A stretch of 64,000 nt of DNA, taken from Algoriphagus sp. Lineage in GTDB: Bacteria; Bacteroidota; Bacteroidia; Cytophagales; Cyclobacteriaceae. Below the pieces are notes generated by a model, which was not told the origin of the DNA, ran no database searches, and saw only the letters and a list, made by a program, of their open reading frames with translations. The DNA is taken from assembly GCA_018336015.1 (NCBI GenBank), contig JAGXQZ010000001.1, forward strand, positions 1 through 64,000, given 5' to 3'. Below, piece by piece: positions 51,382 to 59,263 of this stretch. Within the stretch, counting starts at the first letter, position 1. Every line of letters starts with the position of its first letter. The position numbers were made by a program, and so were the translations under genes.

Positions 51382-52509
51382 TTAAGACAGGAGTTTTTGG
51401 ATAGCTTGCTGAAAAAGAAGCTTTTGACTTTTCCACAGCACGGACTCGGGTACCGATGTGGAAAAGTAAGTTTGGTCTAATGCATGTTGAAAAGTCGTGA
51501 GTGCGGTATCTTTGTCGAAGAAGTCAACAGCTATCCCTCCTTGGTAGGAATTGAAAAATTTCTCCCACGTTGGATTTTGGTTCATCAGTACCGGAATTCC
51601 CAACGCTGCGCATTCAAAGAGTTTGGTTGGGATTTTTTCCTGAATCGCAGGATGTATCACGTAGGGCAAAAGTGCAGCATCTGAATTGATCACAACTTGC
51701 TCAATTCGGTCATAAGCAATGGGAGAATTAGAAATCTCCAGATGGATCTGAGGGCAATTAATGGCCTGTTGGAGTAGCTGAATCTTGTAGGCATCCAGAG
51801 GACAATGCCCGATGACCTTCAGTTGAAAGTGAGGATATGCTTCCAGGATTTTTTGAAACCAAATCAATCCCTCCAAAGTGCCATACGCAGGAGTTAGAGT
51901 TCCAGTAATGCAGAATTTAAGTTCCTTAGTCGGATCCAGTCGGACTTGCGAAACCTCTTTGATGGCACCTTGGTATTTGTTTTCCAAGACTAAAAAAGGC
52001 GTCTTATCGGGCATTTCATCGCTGTAGCAGGTTTCAGCCAATAGGTACAAATCGATTCCTTTTATGCCCTCAGCTTTTCGGATGAGGTAGCTCGCCCATT
52101 TTTTCTTTACTTCATTTAAACTTGGATTTAAATCCAAATTTGTGATATAGTTCTCCTGCACATCGTAGACCAGCCGATACTTTAAAAATGACTTGAAGAA
52201 AGAGGCTAAAGGCAGGTATTCATACGTGCAGCAGATGAGCAGTTTTGGCTTCAGGTCAAGAAGTTTTTTTGCGAATCTCACTTGGGCCAACAGTCGATCT
52301 AACTTAGATCCAAAATGACTCATAGAAGAAAAAAATCGGTAATTACCAGATTCTACTGCCTTTTCATCAGAAAAACCTATGATGTTTAGCCTGTATTTAC
52401 TTGTTTCGCCCAGCGAAAAGGCAAGCTTTTCATATGCCCGCACATCTCTAACCGGTTTTAAGGTAGAGGCGATCAAAACCTGCACCGGAGAAAACTGCTT
52501 TTGACTCAT
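51382..52509 (-). CDS. Glycosyltransferase (GT-B fold, group 1-like)
   Basis: A 375-residue cytoplasmic enzyme with two Rossmann-like halves. The second half holds LKFCITGTLTPAYGTLEGLI, the start of the nucleotide-sugar domain, and later TKLFECAALGIPVLMNQNP, the E-x-x-x-x-G-x-P element of GT4-like transferases. It would move a sugar from a nucleotide donor to a glycan or lipid acceptor; donor and acceptor are unknown. It is divergent from dapD with only 21 bp between the starts, and it is not in a polysaccharide cluster. Confidence 0.8.
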   Translation of the reverse strand: MSQKQFSPVQVLIASTLKPVRDVRAYEKLAFSLGETSKYRLNIIGFSDEKAVESGNYRFFSSMSHFGSKLDRLLAQVRFAKKLLDLKPKLLICCTYEYLPLASFFKSFLKYRLVYDVQENYITNLDLNPSLNEVKKKWASYLIRKAEGIKGIDLYLLAETCYSDEMPDKTPFLVLENKYQGAIKEVSQVRLDPTKELKFCITGTLTPAYGTLEGLIWFQKILEAYPHFQLKVIGHCPLDAYKIQLLQQAINCPQIHLEISNSPIAYDRIEQVVINSDAALLPYVIHPAIQEKIPTKLFECAALGIPVLMNQNPTWEKFFNSYQGGIAVDFFDKDTALTTFQHALDQTYFSTSVPESVLWKSQKLLFQQAIQKLLS

Positions 52510-52530
52510 AAACGAAACTAAATAAAACTA

Positions 52531-53346
52531 ATGGAACTCAAAACGATCATTGAGAACGCCTGGGAAAACAGGGAATTGCTTAAGGAAAAAGAAACTGAAA
52601 TCGCTATCAAGACCATTATTGCTGATTTGGACGCAGGTCAAATCCGAGTAGCTGAGCCTACTGAGGATGGCAATTGGAAAGTAAACGATTGGGTAAAGAA
52701 GGCAGTGATCCTATATTTTCCGATCCAAAAGATGCAAACCATTGAGGTTGGCCCTTTTGAATTTCACGATAAAATGGCCCTTAAAACCAACTATGCCAAG
52801 CAAGGTGTACGAGTTGTTCCTCATGCCGTAGCGCGATATGGTGCCTACTTGGCAAGTGGTGTAGTGATGATGCCAAGTTATGTTAATATCGGAGCCTATG
52901 TGGACAGTGGCACGATGGTTGATACTTGGGCTACTGTCGGATCTTGTGCACAGATCGGCAAAAACGTTCATTTGAGTGGTGGAGTGGGTATCGGAGGTGT
53001 GTTGGAGCCTGTCCAGGCAGCACCGGTGATCGTAGAGGATGGCTCCTTCATCGGAAGCCGGGCGATCATCGTAGAGGGAGTAAGAATAGGAAAAGAGGCC
53101 GTCATTGGGGCAGGTGTGACTTTGACCGCGAGTTCAAAAATCATCGATGTCACAGGTTCTGAGCCGGTGGAATATAAAGGATACGTGCCGCCTCGCTCGG
53201 TGGTGATACCGGGTTCGATTTCAAAAACTTTCCCTTCAGGGACCTATCAGGTTCCGTGCGCGTTGATCATTGGTCAGCGCAAGGCTTCTACTGATCTCAA
53301 GACTTCACTCAATGATGCGCTTAGAGAAAATAACGTAGCAGTCTAA
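52531..53346 (+). CDS. dapD: 2,3,4,5-tetrahydropyridine-2,6-dicarboxylate N-succinyltransferase
   Basis: A 271-residue DapD of the succinylase branch of lysine/diaminopimelate synthesis. The left-handed beta-helix hexapeptide repeats run through residues about 100-230 (YLASGVVMMPSYVNIGAYVD, MVDTWATVGSCAQIGKNVHL). A C-terminal PSGTYQVPCALIIGQR segment matches the family. Length is typical (about 274 in E. coli). A TPR lipoprotein gene follows after 10 bp. Confidence 0.95.
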   Translation: MELKTIIENAWENRELLKEKETEIAIKTIIADLDAGQIRVAEPTEDGNWKVNDWVKKAVILYFPIQKMQTIEVGPFEFHDKMALKTNYAKQGVRVVPHAVARYGAYLASGVVMMPSYVNIGAYVDSGTMVDTWATVGSCAQIGKNVHLSGGVGIGGVLEPVQAAPVIVEDGSFIGSRAIIVEGVRIGKEAVIGAGVTLTASSKIIDVTGSEPVEYKGYVPPRSVVIPGSISKTFPSGTYQVPCALIIGQRKASTDLKTSLNDALRENNVAV

Positions 53347-53356
53347 ACCAACTATC

Positions 53357-53959
53357 ATGAGTATTTTAAGAAAAGTATTTTTAGTCCCGGTGATCGCCGG
53401 GACTTTGTTTTCTTGTTCTGAACAAAAGTCAAACCCCTCTGATCGATACTTTGAAAGTGGAGATTATCAGCAAGCTGTAGAAAGCTATACAGCGGACATG
53501 AAAAATAAGCCAAACGATGTGAAAATGATTTACAATCGTGGCCGTGCTTACCAAGAAATGGGGAAATTGCTTGAAGCCCAAGCGGACTTTGAAGCCGCTT
53601 TAAATCTTGATCCCACCAATTTTCAGGTTTTATTGAGTTTGGCGGCTATCCAATTGGAGCAAAAAAGCTATGCAAGCGCTTTACTTTATGCGACCAAGGC
53701 AGAAGAAATTCCTGGAGCTCCAGCGATGGCTTCTTTTTTGAAAGGACGGGCTCTTCATCAGTTGGGGATGCCGGAGGACGCGCTTAAAGCCTATGGCAAT
53801 GCAATCCAAATCGATAAGGAATTTGGACAGGCCTATTTCAATAGAGGTCTTCTAAAGGTAGCTTTGGAGAGAACCAAGCAGGCTTGTGAAGATTTCAAAC
53901 TGGCCTCGGCATTGGAATATCCGGGTGCATCAGAAGCATTTCAGAACTATTGCAATTGA
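53357..53959 (+). CDS. TPR lipoprotein
   Basis: A 200-residue protein with lipobox GTLFSC (Cys20). Four or so tetratricopeptide repeats follow (FESGDYQQAVESYTADMKNKP, MIYNRGRAYQEMGKLLEAQAD, HQLGMPEDALKAYGNAIQID, and the NRGLLKVALERTKQACEDF form). TPR domains hold protein partners; none is evident here. It is probably co-transcribed with dapD, 10 bp upstream. Confidence 0.88.
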   Translation: MSILRKVFLVPVIAGTLFSCSEQKSNPSDRYFESGDYQQAVESYTADMKNKPNDVKMIYNRGRAYQEMGKLLEAQADFEAALNLDPTNFQVLLSLAAIQLEQKSYASALLYATKAEEIPGAPAMASFLKGRALHQLGMPEDALKAYGNAIQIDKEFGQAYFNRGLLKVALERTKQACEDFKLASALEYPGASEAFQNYCN

Positions 53960-53967
53960 TTTAAAAG

Positions 53968-54106
53968 AGGTTGTCTGATTAGAGTATGGATTGTCACATG
54001 GAGCGTAGTTGAAATGTTGTTCCATTTACTGTATATGGCGTTCGACTTCGAGACTCCCGTCTCTCAGGTGCTCAGGCTGACTCCAATATACCTTTTTAGA
54101 CAACCT
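53968..54106. repeat. 139-bp inverted-repeat element between TPR and DnaJ-zinc-type genes
   Basis: Perfect 9-bp ends AGGTTGTCT (53968-53976) and AGACAACCT (54098-54106). Inside are ATTGTCACATGGAGCGTAG and, inverted, CTCAGGCTGACTCCAAT, plus GTTGAAATG and CGTTCGACTTC words. This is imperfect complementarity over the whole length. The same type of sequence (TGAGC...GTAG/TCGAA words) is familiar from many Bacteroidota spacers. Confidence 0.72.
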
Positions 54107-54108
54107 AT

Positions 54109-54816
54109 TTATTTTTTCTCAGAATCGTGACTGTGGTCGTGAGCTGTGTGATCGCAAATGGCATCGGTGGCCAACTTACCCGATCCGGTGCAAGTACGGC
54201 ATTCGGATACTTCTTTACCGGAACCAGCGCATTCAGGACAGGTTAATCTTCCTTTTCCCGCACAACGCTCGCATTCAAAAAACTCAACAATGTTGAACAC
54301 GTTCACTTTCTTGATCATTCCTGTGGCGGCACATCTGCTACAACCTACTATTCCTTTGGACTTGCAATAGTTACACGATTGTTCGATTTGTTTTTTCCCT
54401 TCGCAAGTGAAGCAAGCCCCAAACCGATAGCCTCTTCGGTCGCAAAGTTCGCAGGCTTGGATTTTTGCAAGTGGACCTTTCAGCTTTTCTTTTAGCTCAG
54501 ATGCTCCTTGATAATTTTGACCTTTAAATCCAGTCAATTCCAAGTATTTGTTGAGAAAATTGTTGCTATTATCATATTGACCCAATTCAAAAAGAGTTTC
54601 TGAAAAGTAGTATGGCATCTCGTCAGGCAAAGGAAGACCAGAGTCGATTAGATTTCTGAAGATGGAATTGGCAGTTTGATAATCTTTTCGCTCCATAGCA
54701 GCCAAGGCACCTTTCATCCAACGGTCTGTTTGACCGAGGTTCACTTGCGAAAAGGTGTGAATAGAGGGAAATAAGACTAAGGAAAAGAGAAGGAGGAGTA
54801 AGTATCCGTATTTCAC
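54109..54816 (-). CDS. Exported DnaJ-type zinc-finger protein with TPR-like N-terminus
   Basis: A 235-residue protein starting at GTG 54816, directly before a signal peptide (ends near FSQ); a TTG eight codons upstream is also open. Residues about 30-115 look TPR-like (ALAAMERKDYQTANSIFRNL). The rest is a run of about seven CxxC units like the DnaJ cysteine-rich domain (CELCDRRG, CFTCEGK, CNYCKSKG, CSRCAATG, CERCAGKG, CPECAGSG, CRTCTGSG). No J domain is present. A His tail (CDHTAHDHSHD) follows. It should bind zinc outside the cytoplasm. Family is that of 'DnaJ-like cysteine-rich' proteins of unknown role. Confidence 0.82.
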   Translation of the reverse strand: MKYGYLLLLLFSLVLFPSIHTFSQVNLGQTDRWMKGALAAMERKDYQTANSIFRNLIDSGLPLPDEMPYYFSETLFELGQYDNSNNFLNKYLELTGFKGQNYQGASELKEKLKGPLAKIQACELCDRRGYRFGACFTCEGKKQIEQSCNYCKSKGIVGCSRCAATGMIKKVNVFNIVEFFECERCAGKGRLTCPECAGSGKEVSECRTCTGSGKLATDAICDHTAHDHSHDSEKK

Positions 54817-55059
54817 TGCATTTGGGTTAACGAGTAGCAATTACGTAACTAGATTTCTTTCCTTCAAGTTAAAAGTTGTGGGAATGCATTTTTTGAATCT
54901 TTCTACCTGTCATGATTGCAAACTCGACTGTTTCCAGGTAAGGGGTAAAAAGGTGTTCGAGTAGTTTTATGAATTGAAGAAATTCACACCAACATAGAAC
55001 CATTTAGGCAAGAGTTGGCTCGGAGATTTTGTGTAGTTTGGGTTCAAATTTTTTACCAA

Positions 55060-56595
55060 ATGACTAAATCAGACCAGTTTAAAAATCATCTTGCTGAAGG
55101 GCAACAGTTTAAAAAGGATTTCATCATACTCGGAACAGGTATCCTAGATGGAAGCCCTGTAGATCAAGCTCAAGTTAAAATTCCGCTGAAAACGCTCAAC
55201 CGACATGGATTAATCGCTGGAGCTACAGGTACTGGAAAAACCAAAACCTTGCAGGTCATTGCCGAGCAGCTATCTCTAAAAGGCATTCCCTCGGTGTTGA
55301 TGGATTTGAAAGGAGATATTTCAGGAATAGCTACTCCCGGCGTAACCACTGATTTTATTTTAAAACGGTCCGCAACTATTGGGGTGGATTACCAGCCACA
55401 AGGACTTCCTGTGGAGCTAATGTCTATTTCCAATGAGAAAGGAGTTCAGCTGAAAGCCACTGTTTCGGAGTTTGGGCCAGTGCTGATATCGCAGATTTTG
55501 GAATTGAATGATACCCAAAGAGGGGTGGTGGCCTTGATTTTCAGGTATTGCGATCTTCACCATTTGCCGTTGGTAGACCTTAAAGATTTCAAGCGGGTGC
55601 TTCAATACATCACCAACGAAGGAAAAGCAGCGATTGAAAAGGAATTTGGCCAAGTTTCAGCTGCCTCAGTCAATACGATCATGCGCAAAATCATTGAGTT
55701 GGAGCAGCAGGGTGCAGAGCGATTCTTTGGCGAGCCATCCTTTGAGGTAGAAGATTTTGTTCGCGCAAAAGACGGTAAGGGAGTGATTTCCATTATTCGA
55801 TTGACTGATATCCAAAGTAAGCCAAAGCTGTTTTCCACGTTTATGCTGAGTTTGCTCTCAGAGATTTATGAGACCTTTCCCGAGCAGGGAGATTCGGATC
55901 AGCCTAAACTTTGCTTATTCATCGACGAAGCACATTTGGTCTTTTCTACCGCTTCCAAGGACCTTTTGGAGAAAATTGAAGCGATCATCAAGCTCATCCG
56001 CTCCAAGGGCGTCGGTGTGTTTTTCTGTACCCAAACTCCCACGGATGTACCGGACAGCATTCTTGGCCAGCTCGGATTGAAAGTGCAGCATGCCTTGCGG
56101 GCATTTACCGCCAAAGACAGAAAGGCGATTACCAAAACGGCCGAAAACTATCCGGATTCCCCTTTTTACAATACTGCCGACGTCCTTACCTCCATGGGGA
56201 TAGGCGAGGCACTGGTGACAGCGCTTAATGAAAAAGGGATTCCTACACCTCTGGCTCATACCCTGATGAGGGCACCGATTACTCGAATGGATATTTTATC
56301 AGAATTGGAGATCCTTGGATTGGTGGCTAGTTCAGACTTGGTTAAAAAGTATAATGTGGATATCGACCGCGAAAGCGCCTTTGAACTGCTAGAACGAAAA
56401 ATGATGTCTGTACAATCCGAACAGGAGAAAACCCTACCTCCGAGTACCCATTCACGCACAAGTACTCGAACCAAAGAAGACGAGTCTCTTCTGGAAGAGC
56501 TAAGTAAAAATACCATGGTAAGACAGATCGGAAGGACACTTTTTCGAGAGCTGGCCAGGGGAATTTTGGGTTCTTTTTCGGGTAGAAAAAGGTGA
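55060..56595 (+). CDS. HerA-like ATPase of the DUF853 (YjgR) family
   Basis: A 511-residue P-loop ATPase. Walker A GATGTGKTKTLQ lies near residue 57; LMDLKGDISG follows, and Walker B is CLFIDEAHLVF. The family's conserved tail (GIGEALVTALNEKGIPTPLA and the LLGSFSGRKR-like basic end) fits DUF853 proteins such as E. coli YjgR. It resembles the HerA/FtsK translocases, but the substrate is not established. The start is placed at ATG 55060; a TTG 45 bp upstream gives an unsupported extension. It is followed on the same strand by the flavoprotein gene after 35 bp. Confidence 0.88.
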   Translation: MTKSDQFKNHLAEGQQFKKDFIILGTGILDGSPVDQAQVKIPLKTLNRHGLIAGATGTGKTKTLQVIAEQLSLKGIPSVLMDLKGDISGIATPGVTTDFILKRSATIGVDYQPQGLPVELMSISNEKGVQLKATVSEFGPVLISQILELNDTQRGVVALIFRYCDLHHLPLVDLKDFKRVLQYITNEGKAAIEKEFGQVSAASVNTIMRKIIELEQQGAERFFGEPSFEVEDFVRAKDGKGVISIIRLTDIQSKPKLFSTFMLSLLSEIYETFPEQGDSDQPKLCLFIDEAHLVFSTASKDLLEKIEAIIKLIRSKGVGVFFCTQTPTDVPDSILGQLGLKVQHALRAFTAKDRKAITKTAENYPDSPFYNTADVLTSMGIGEALVTALNEKGIPTPLAHTLMRAPITRMDILSELEILGLVASSDLVKKYNVDIDRESAFELLERKMMSVQSEQEKTLPPSTHSRTSTRTKEDESLLEELSKNTMVRQIGRTLFRELARGILGSFSGRKR

Positions 56596-56630
56596 TACTA
56601 ATTAATTGTTAATCATAAGATTATACTGAG

Positions 56631-57845
56631 TTGAAAATTGCAGTAATCGGAGGAGGAGCGGCTGGATTTTTTGCAGCGATCCATGCCAGTGGACCCGGAA
56701 TGGATGTGACTATTCTCGAAAAATCGCCAAAAGTACTTTCCAAAGTAAAAATCTCCGGAGGAGGCAGATGTAATGTGACCCATCAGCCTATGGAGATTTC
56801 TAAGTTGGTCAAAAACTATCCCCGAGGAGAGAAATTTCTAAAAAAGGCATTTCGACACTTTTGTATTCCAGATACCATCGAATGGTTTGAATCCCGTGGA
56901 GTGAAGTTGAAAATTGAATCCGATGGGCGGGTATTTCCTGTCTCCGATGACTCCCAATCCATCATCAATGCCCTTCAAAATGAAGTAGAAAAAAAGCGAA
57001 TCAAAATCAGCTATTCGACTGGTGTGGAAGATATAGTAGCCAAGGAGTCTGGATTTAAGGTTAGGACTACAAAAGGAGAATTTACTTATTCTAAGCTGAT
57101 CATTGCTACAGGTGGACATCCTTCTTTGACTTCTTATGGTTTTCTTAAGAGCTTTAAGCACAAGGTTATAAATCCTATTCCTTCTCTTTTTACTTTCAAC
57201 ACACCTGGGGAAACCATTCGAGAACTTATGGGTATTTCGGTACCTGATGCCACCGTCAAACTGGAGAGTACCAAGTTGAGTTATCGTGGTCCTGTATTGA
57301 TTACCCATTGGGGAGTAAGTGGTCCGGCAGTTCTCAAACTTTCAGCTTTCGGGGCGCAATGGATGCATGACCAAAACTATCAGGCCAAAGCTATCATTAA
57401 TTGGAATTCATCTTTTGGAGAACAAGAGTACCTTGATCATTTGACTAATTATGCCAAATCCCATCCACAGCGAAAGGTGTTGTCTCACCCGCTTTTTGGT
57501 ATACCAAACAGACTTTGGGAACACTTTTGCGAAAAGGCAGGGCTTGAAGCTGACTTGATTTTTGGGAATACTTCAAAAAAACATTTCAATAGACTGGTGC
57601 AAAACCTTTTTTGCTATATTTTGGATGTTAAAGGTAAAACCACTTTCAAAGAAGAATTTGTCACCGCAGGAGGAATTGCACTGGATGAAGTAGATCCTGA
57701 CACCATGCAAAGCAAGTTTCATTCGAATCTTTATTTTGCTGGGGAAGTTTTGAATTTGGATGGTATTACAGGTGGTTTTAACTTTCAGGCAGCTTGGACA
57801 ACTGGATATATAGCCGGTACTTCAGTAAAACTAACACAACTATGA
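56631..57845 (+). CDS. HI0933/YhiN-type flavoprotein
   Basis: A 404-residue NAD(P)/FAD-dependent oxidoreductase of the aminoacetone-oxidase/HI0933-like family. The FAD-binding strand is IAVIGGGAAGFFAAIHA at the N-terminus. KISGGGRCNVTH, the C-terminal TAGGIALDEVDPDTM and LNLDGITGGFNFQAAWTTG are family hallmarks. The start codon is TTG at 56631, because the Rossmann strand begins there and no ATG is in frame before it. The substrate is unknown. The stop overlaps the HPt gene start (ATGA). Confidence 0.88.
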   Translation: MKIAVIGGGAAGFFAAIHASGPGMDVTILEKSPKVLSKVKISGGGRCNVTHQPMEISKLVKNYPRGEKFLKKAFRHFCIPDTIEWFESRGVKLKIESDGRVFPVSDDSQSIINALQNEVEKKRIKISYSTGVEDIVAKESGFKVRTTKGEFTYSKLIIATGGHPSLTSYGFLKSFKHKVINPIPSLFTFNTPGETIRELMGISVPDATVKLESTKLSYRGPVLITHWGVSGPAVLKLSAFGAQWMHDQNYQAKAIINWNSSFGEQEYLDHLTNYAKSHPQRKVLSHPLFGIPNRLWEHFCEKAGLEADLIFGNTSKKHFNRLVQNLFCYILDVKGKTTFKEEFVTAGGIALDEVDPDTMQSKFHSNLYFAGEVLNLDGITGGFNFQAAWTTGYIAGTSVKLTQL

Positions 57846-58189
57846 CGAGTTATTACCCGGAATTGAATCAACGAATAGCCGAAATGTCAGATGGGGACGA
57901 GGAGTTCAGAGTGGAACTGACTCAAGCCATTTATAGAGGATTGGTTGAACTCAAGAAGGTCTATTCTGAAGGAAGTCAAGAAAAAGACATGCATAAGATT
58001 CAGCAAATTAGGCATAAGCTTAAACCTACTTTGTCTATGTTTGATTTCGGATTGCTGACTCACAATCTGCAAGAAGGAAAGGAGATCCTTGAATCAAATG
58101 GGTTTGATGATCGGTTTCAGGCTCATTTTGCAGATTTCATCCAGCATGTAGAACAGGCCATAAAAGAAGTGGAATTGCTGGTCAACTAA
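57842..58189 (+). CDS. Single-domain HPt-like phosphotransfer protein
   Basis: A 115-residue all-helical protein. The segment IRHKLKPTLSMFDF near residues 54-67 matches the histidine-phosphotransfer helix (H-K-L-K/R-P), so His56 would be the phosphorylated residue. There is no kinase or receiver domain in the same gene, nor nearby. It would shuttle phosphate from a hybrid kinase to a response regulator encoded elsewhere. The ATGA overlap with the flavoprotein gene indicates translational coupling. Confidence 0.75.
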   Translation: MTSYYPELNQRIAEMSDGDEEFRVELTQAIYRGLVELKKVYSEGSQEKDMHKIQQIRHKLKPTLSMFDFGLLTHNLQEGKEILESNGFDDRFQAHFADFIQHVEQAIKEVELLVN

Positions 58190-58227
58190 CCTACTTTAAC
58201 TTTTCATAGTTTAATTGAATTCAACTC

Positions 58228-58258
58228 AGACCCAAGGATAGATTTGGGTCTTTTCTTT
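58228..58258 (+). terminator. Terminator after the HPt gene
   Basis: AGACCCAA, loop GGATAGAT, TTGGGTCT and a T-rich run, ending about 10 bp before the next start. Confidence 0.75.
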
Positions 58259-58267
58259 TGAATCCTA

Positions 58268-59227
58268 ATGCCAATTCTTCCTTCTTCTTACACCAAACCT
58301 CCATTTTATCTCTTCAATGGTCATTTTGAAACGATCATTCCTAGTCTTTGGAGGAAAATTGAGGGAGTCAATTACATCAGACAAAAAATTGATACTCCTG
58401 ACGGAGATTTTTTGAATTTGGATTGGTCAAAAGTTGGCTCAAGTAAGCTTTTGGTTATTTCTCATGGTTTGGAAGGAGATTCCCATCGCCATTATGCCAA
58501 AGCTTTAGTCAAATTTTTCAATCAAGGCGATTGGGACGTTTTGGTTTGGAACAACAGAACCTGTGGTGGAGAAATGAATCTTCGCCCCATTTTATATCAT
58601 CATGGAGCTAGCTACGATCTTGACACTGTCATTGAACATGTTTTGAAATCAGAAAACTATCAAGAAGTTGCACTTGCGGGGATCAGCATGGGAGGTGCGC
58701 AAACGCTAAAATATCTTGGTGAGAAGGGTGCATCACTTCCTTTACAAATCAAAAAAGCTGCGGTCTATTCGGTGCCTTGCAATCTTCCCTCAAGTGCTGA
58801 GACGCTAAAGCTTTCCTCCAATAGGTTTTATAAAAACCGCTTTCTTGGAAAATTGAAAAATAAAATGGCATTGAAAGCCGAGCAATTTCCGGAGCTAATC
58901 GATAAGGACTTGCTACATAGCGTTACAAGCTTTGATGAATTTGATACTTTTTTCACCGCCAAGCTGCATGGGTTCAAAGATGCATCAGACTTTTACCAAG
59001 GTGTCAGTGCAGATAATTGGATGGATCAAATTGCCATTCCGACTTTGATTATCAATGCGCTGAACGATCCACTTTTAGGAGAAAAATGCTATCCGGTAAA
59101 ATTGGCTGAATCTAAGTCAGAAATCTTTCTAGAAATGCCAAAAAGGGGTGGTCATACCGGGTTTACACTTGCCAATCAGGAATTTATGTGGGCAGAGTAT
59201 CGGTTGTTTGAGTTTTTGAACTCATAA
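58268..59227 (+). CDS. YheT-type alpha/beta hydrolase
   Basis: A 319-residue alpha/beta hydrolase of the YheT/ABHD1-3 family. NGHFETIIPSLWR near the N-terminus and SHGLEGDSHRHYA (oxyanion strand) fit the family. The nucleophile elbow is GISMGGAQTLKYL (Ser), the acid is in NALNDPLLG, and the His is in KRGGHTGFT. Substrate is probably an ester or lipid, unknown. Confidence 0.9.
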   Translation: MPILPSSYTKPPFYLFNGHFETIIPSLWRKIEGVNYIRQKIDTPDGDFLNLDWSKVGSSKLLVISHGLEGDSHRHYAKALVKFFNQGDWDVLVWNNRTCGGEMNLRPILYHHGASYDLDTVIEHVLKSENYQEVALAGISMGGAQTLKYLGEKGASLPLQIKKAAVYSVPCNLPSSAETLKLSSNRFYKNRFLGKLKNKMALKAEQFPELIDKDLLHSVTSFDEFDTFFTAKLHGFKDASDFYQGVSADNWMDQIAIPTLIINALNDPLLGEKCYPVKLAESKSEIFLEMPKRGGHTGFTLANQEFMWAEYRLFEFLNS

Positions 59228-59228
59228 A

Positions 59229-59256
59229 AAAAGGGAAGCGAACGCCTCCCTTTTCT
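59229..59256. terminator. Terminator between yheT and lhgO
   Basis: AAAAGGGAAGCG and CGCCTCCCTTTT form a stem with one mismatch, flanked by A and T runs between converging genes. Confidence 0.7.
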
Positions 59257-59263
59257 ATTTCAC

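Larger units (their letters stand above)
51139..51465. other. Cluster of DnaA-box-like 9-mers beside AT-rich DNA (candidate oriC or DnaA-binding locus)
   Basis: Five 9-mers match TTATCCACA at 8 of 9 positions on either strand: 51139-51147 (minus TTTTCCACA), 51331-51339 (minus TTATCCACC), 51350-51358 (TTATCCACT), 51429-51437 (TTTTCCACA) and 51457-51465 (minus TTTTCCACA). The stretch at about 51160-51256 is strongly AT-rich. The last two boxes lie in the 3' end of the glycosyltransferase gene. Confidence 0.4.
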
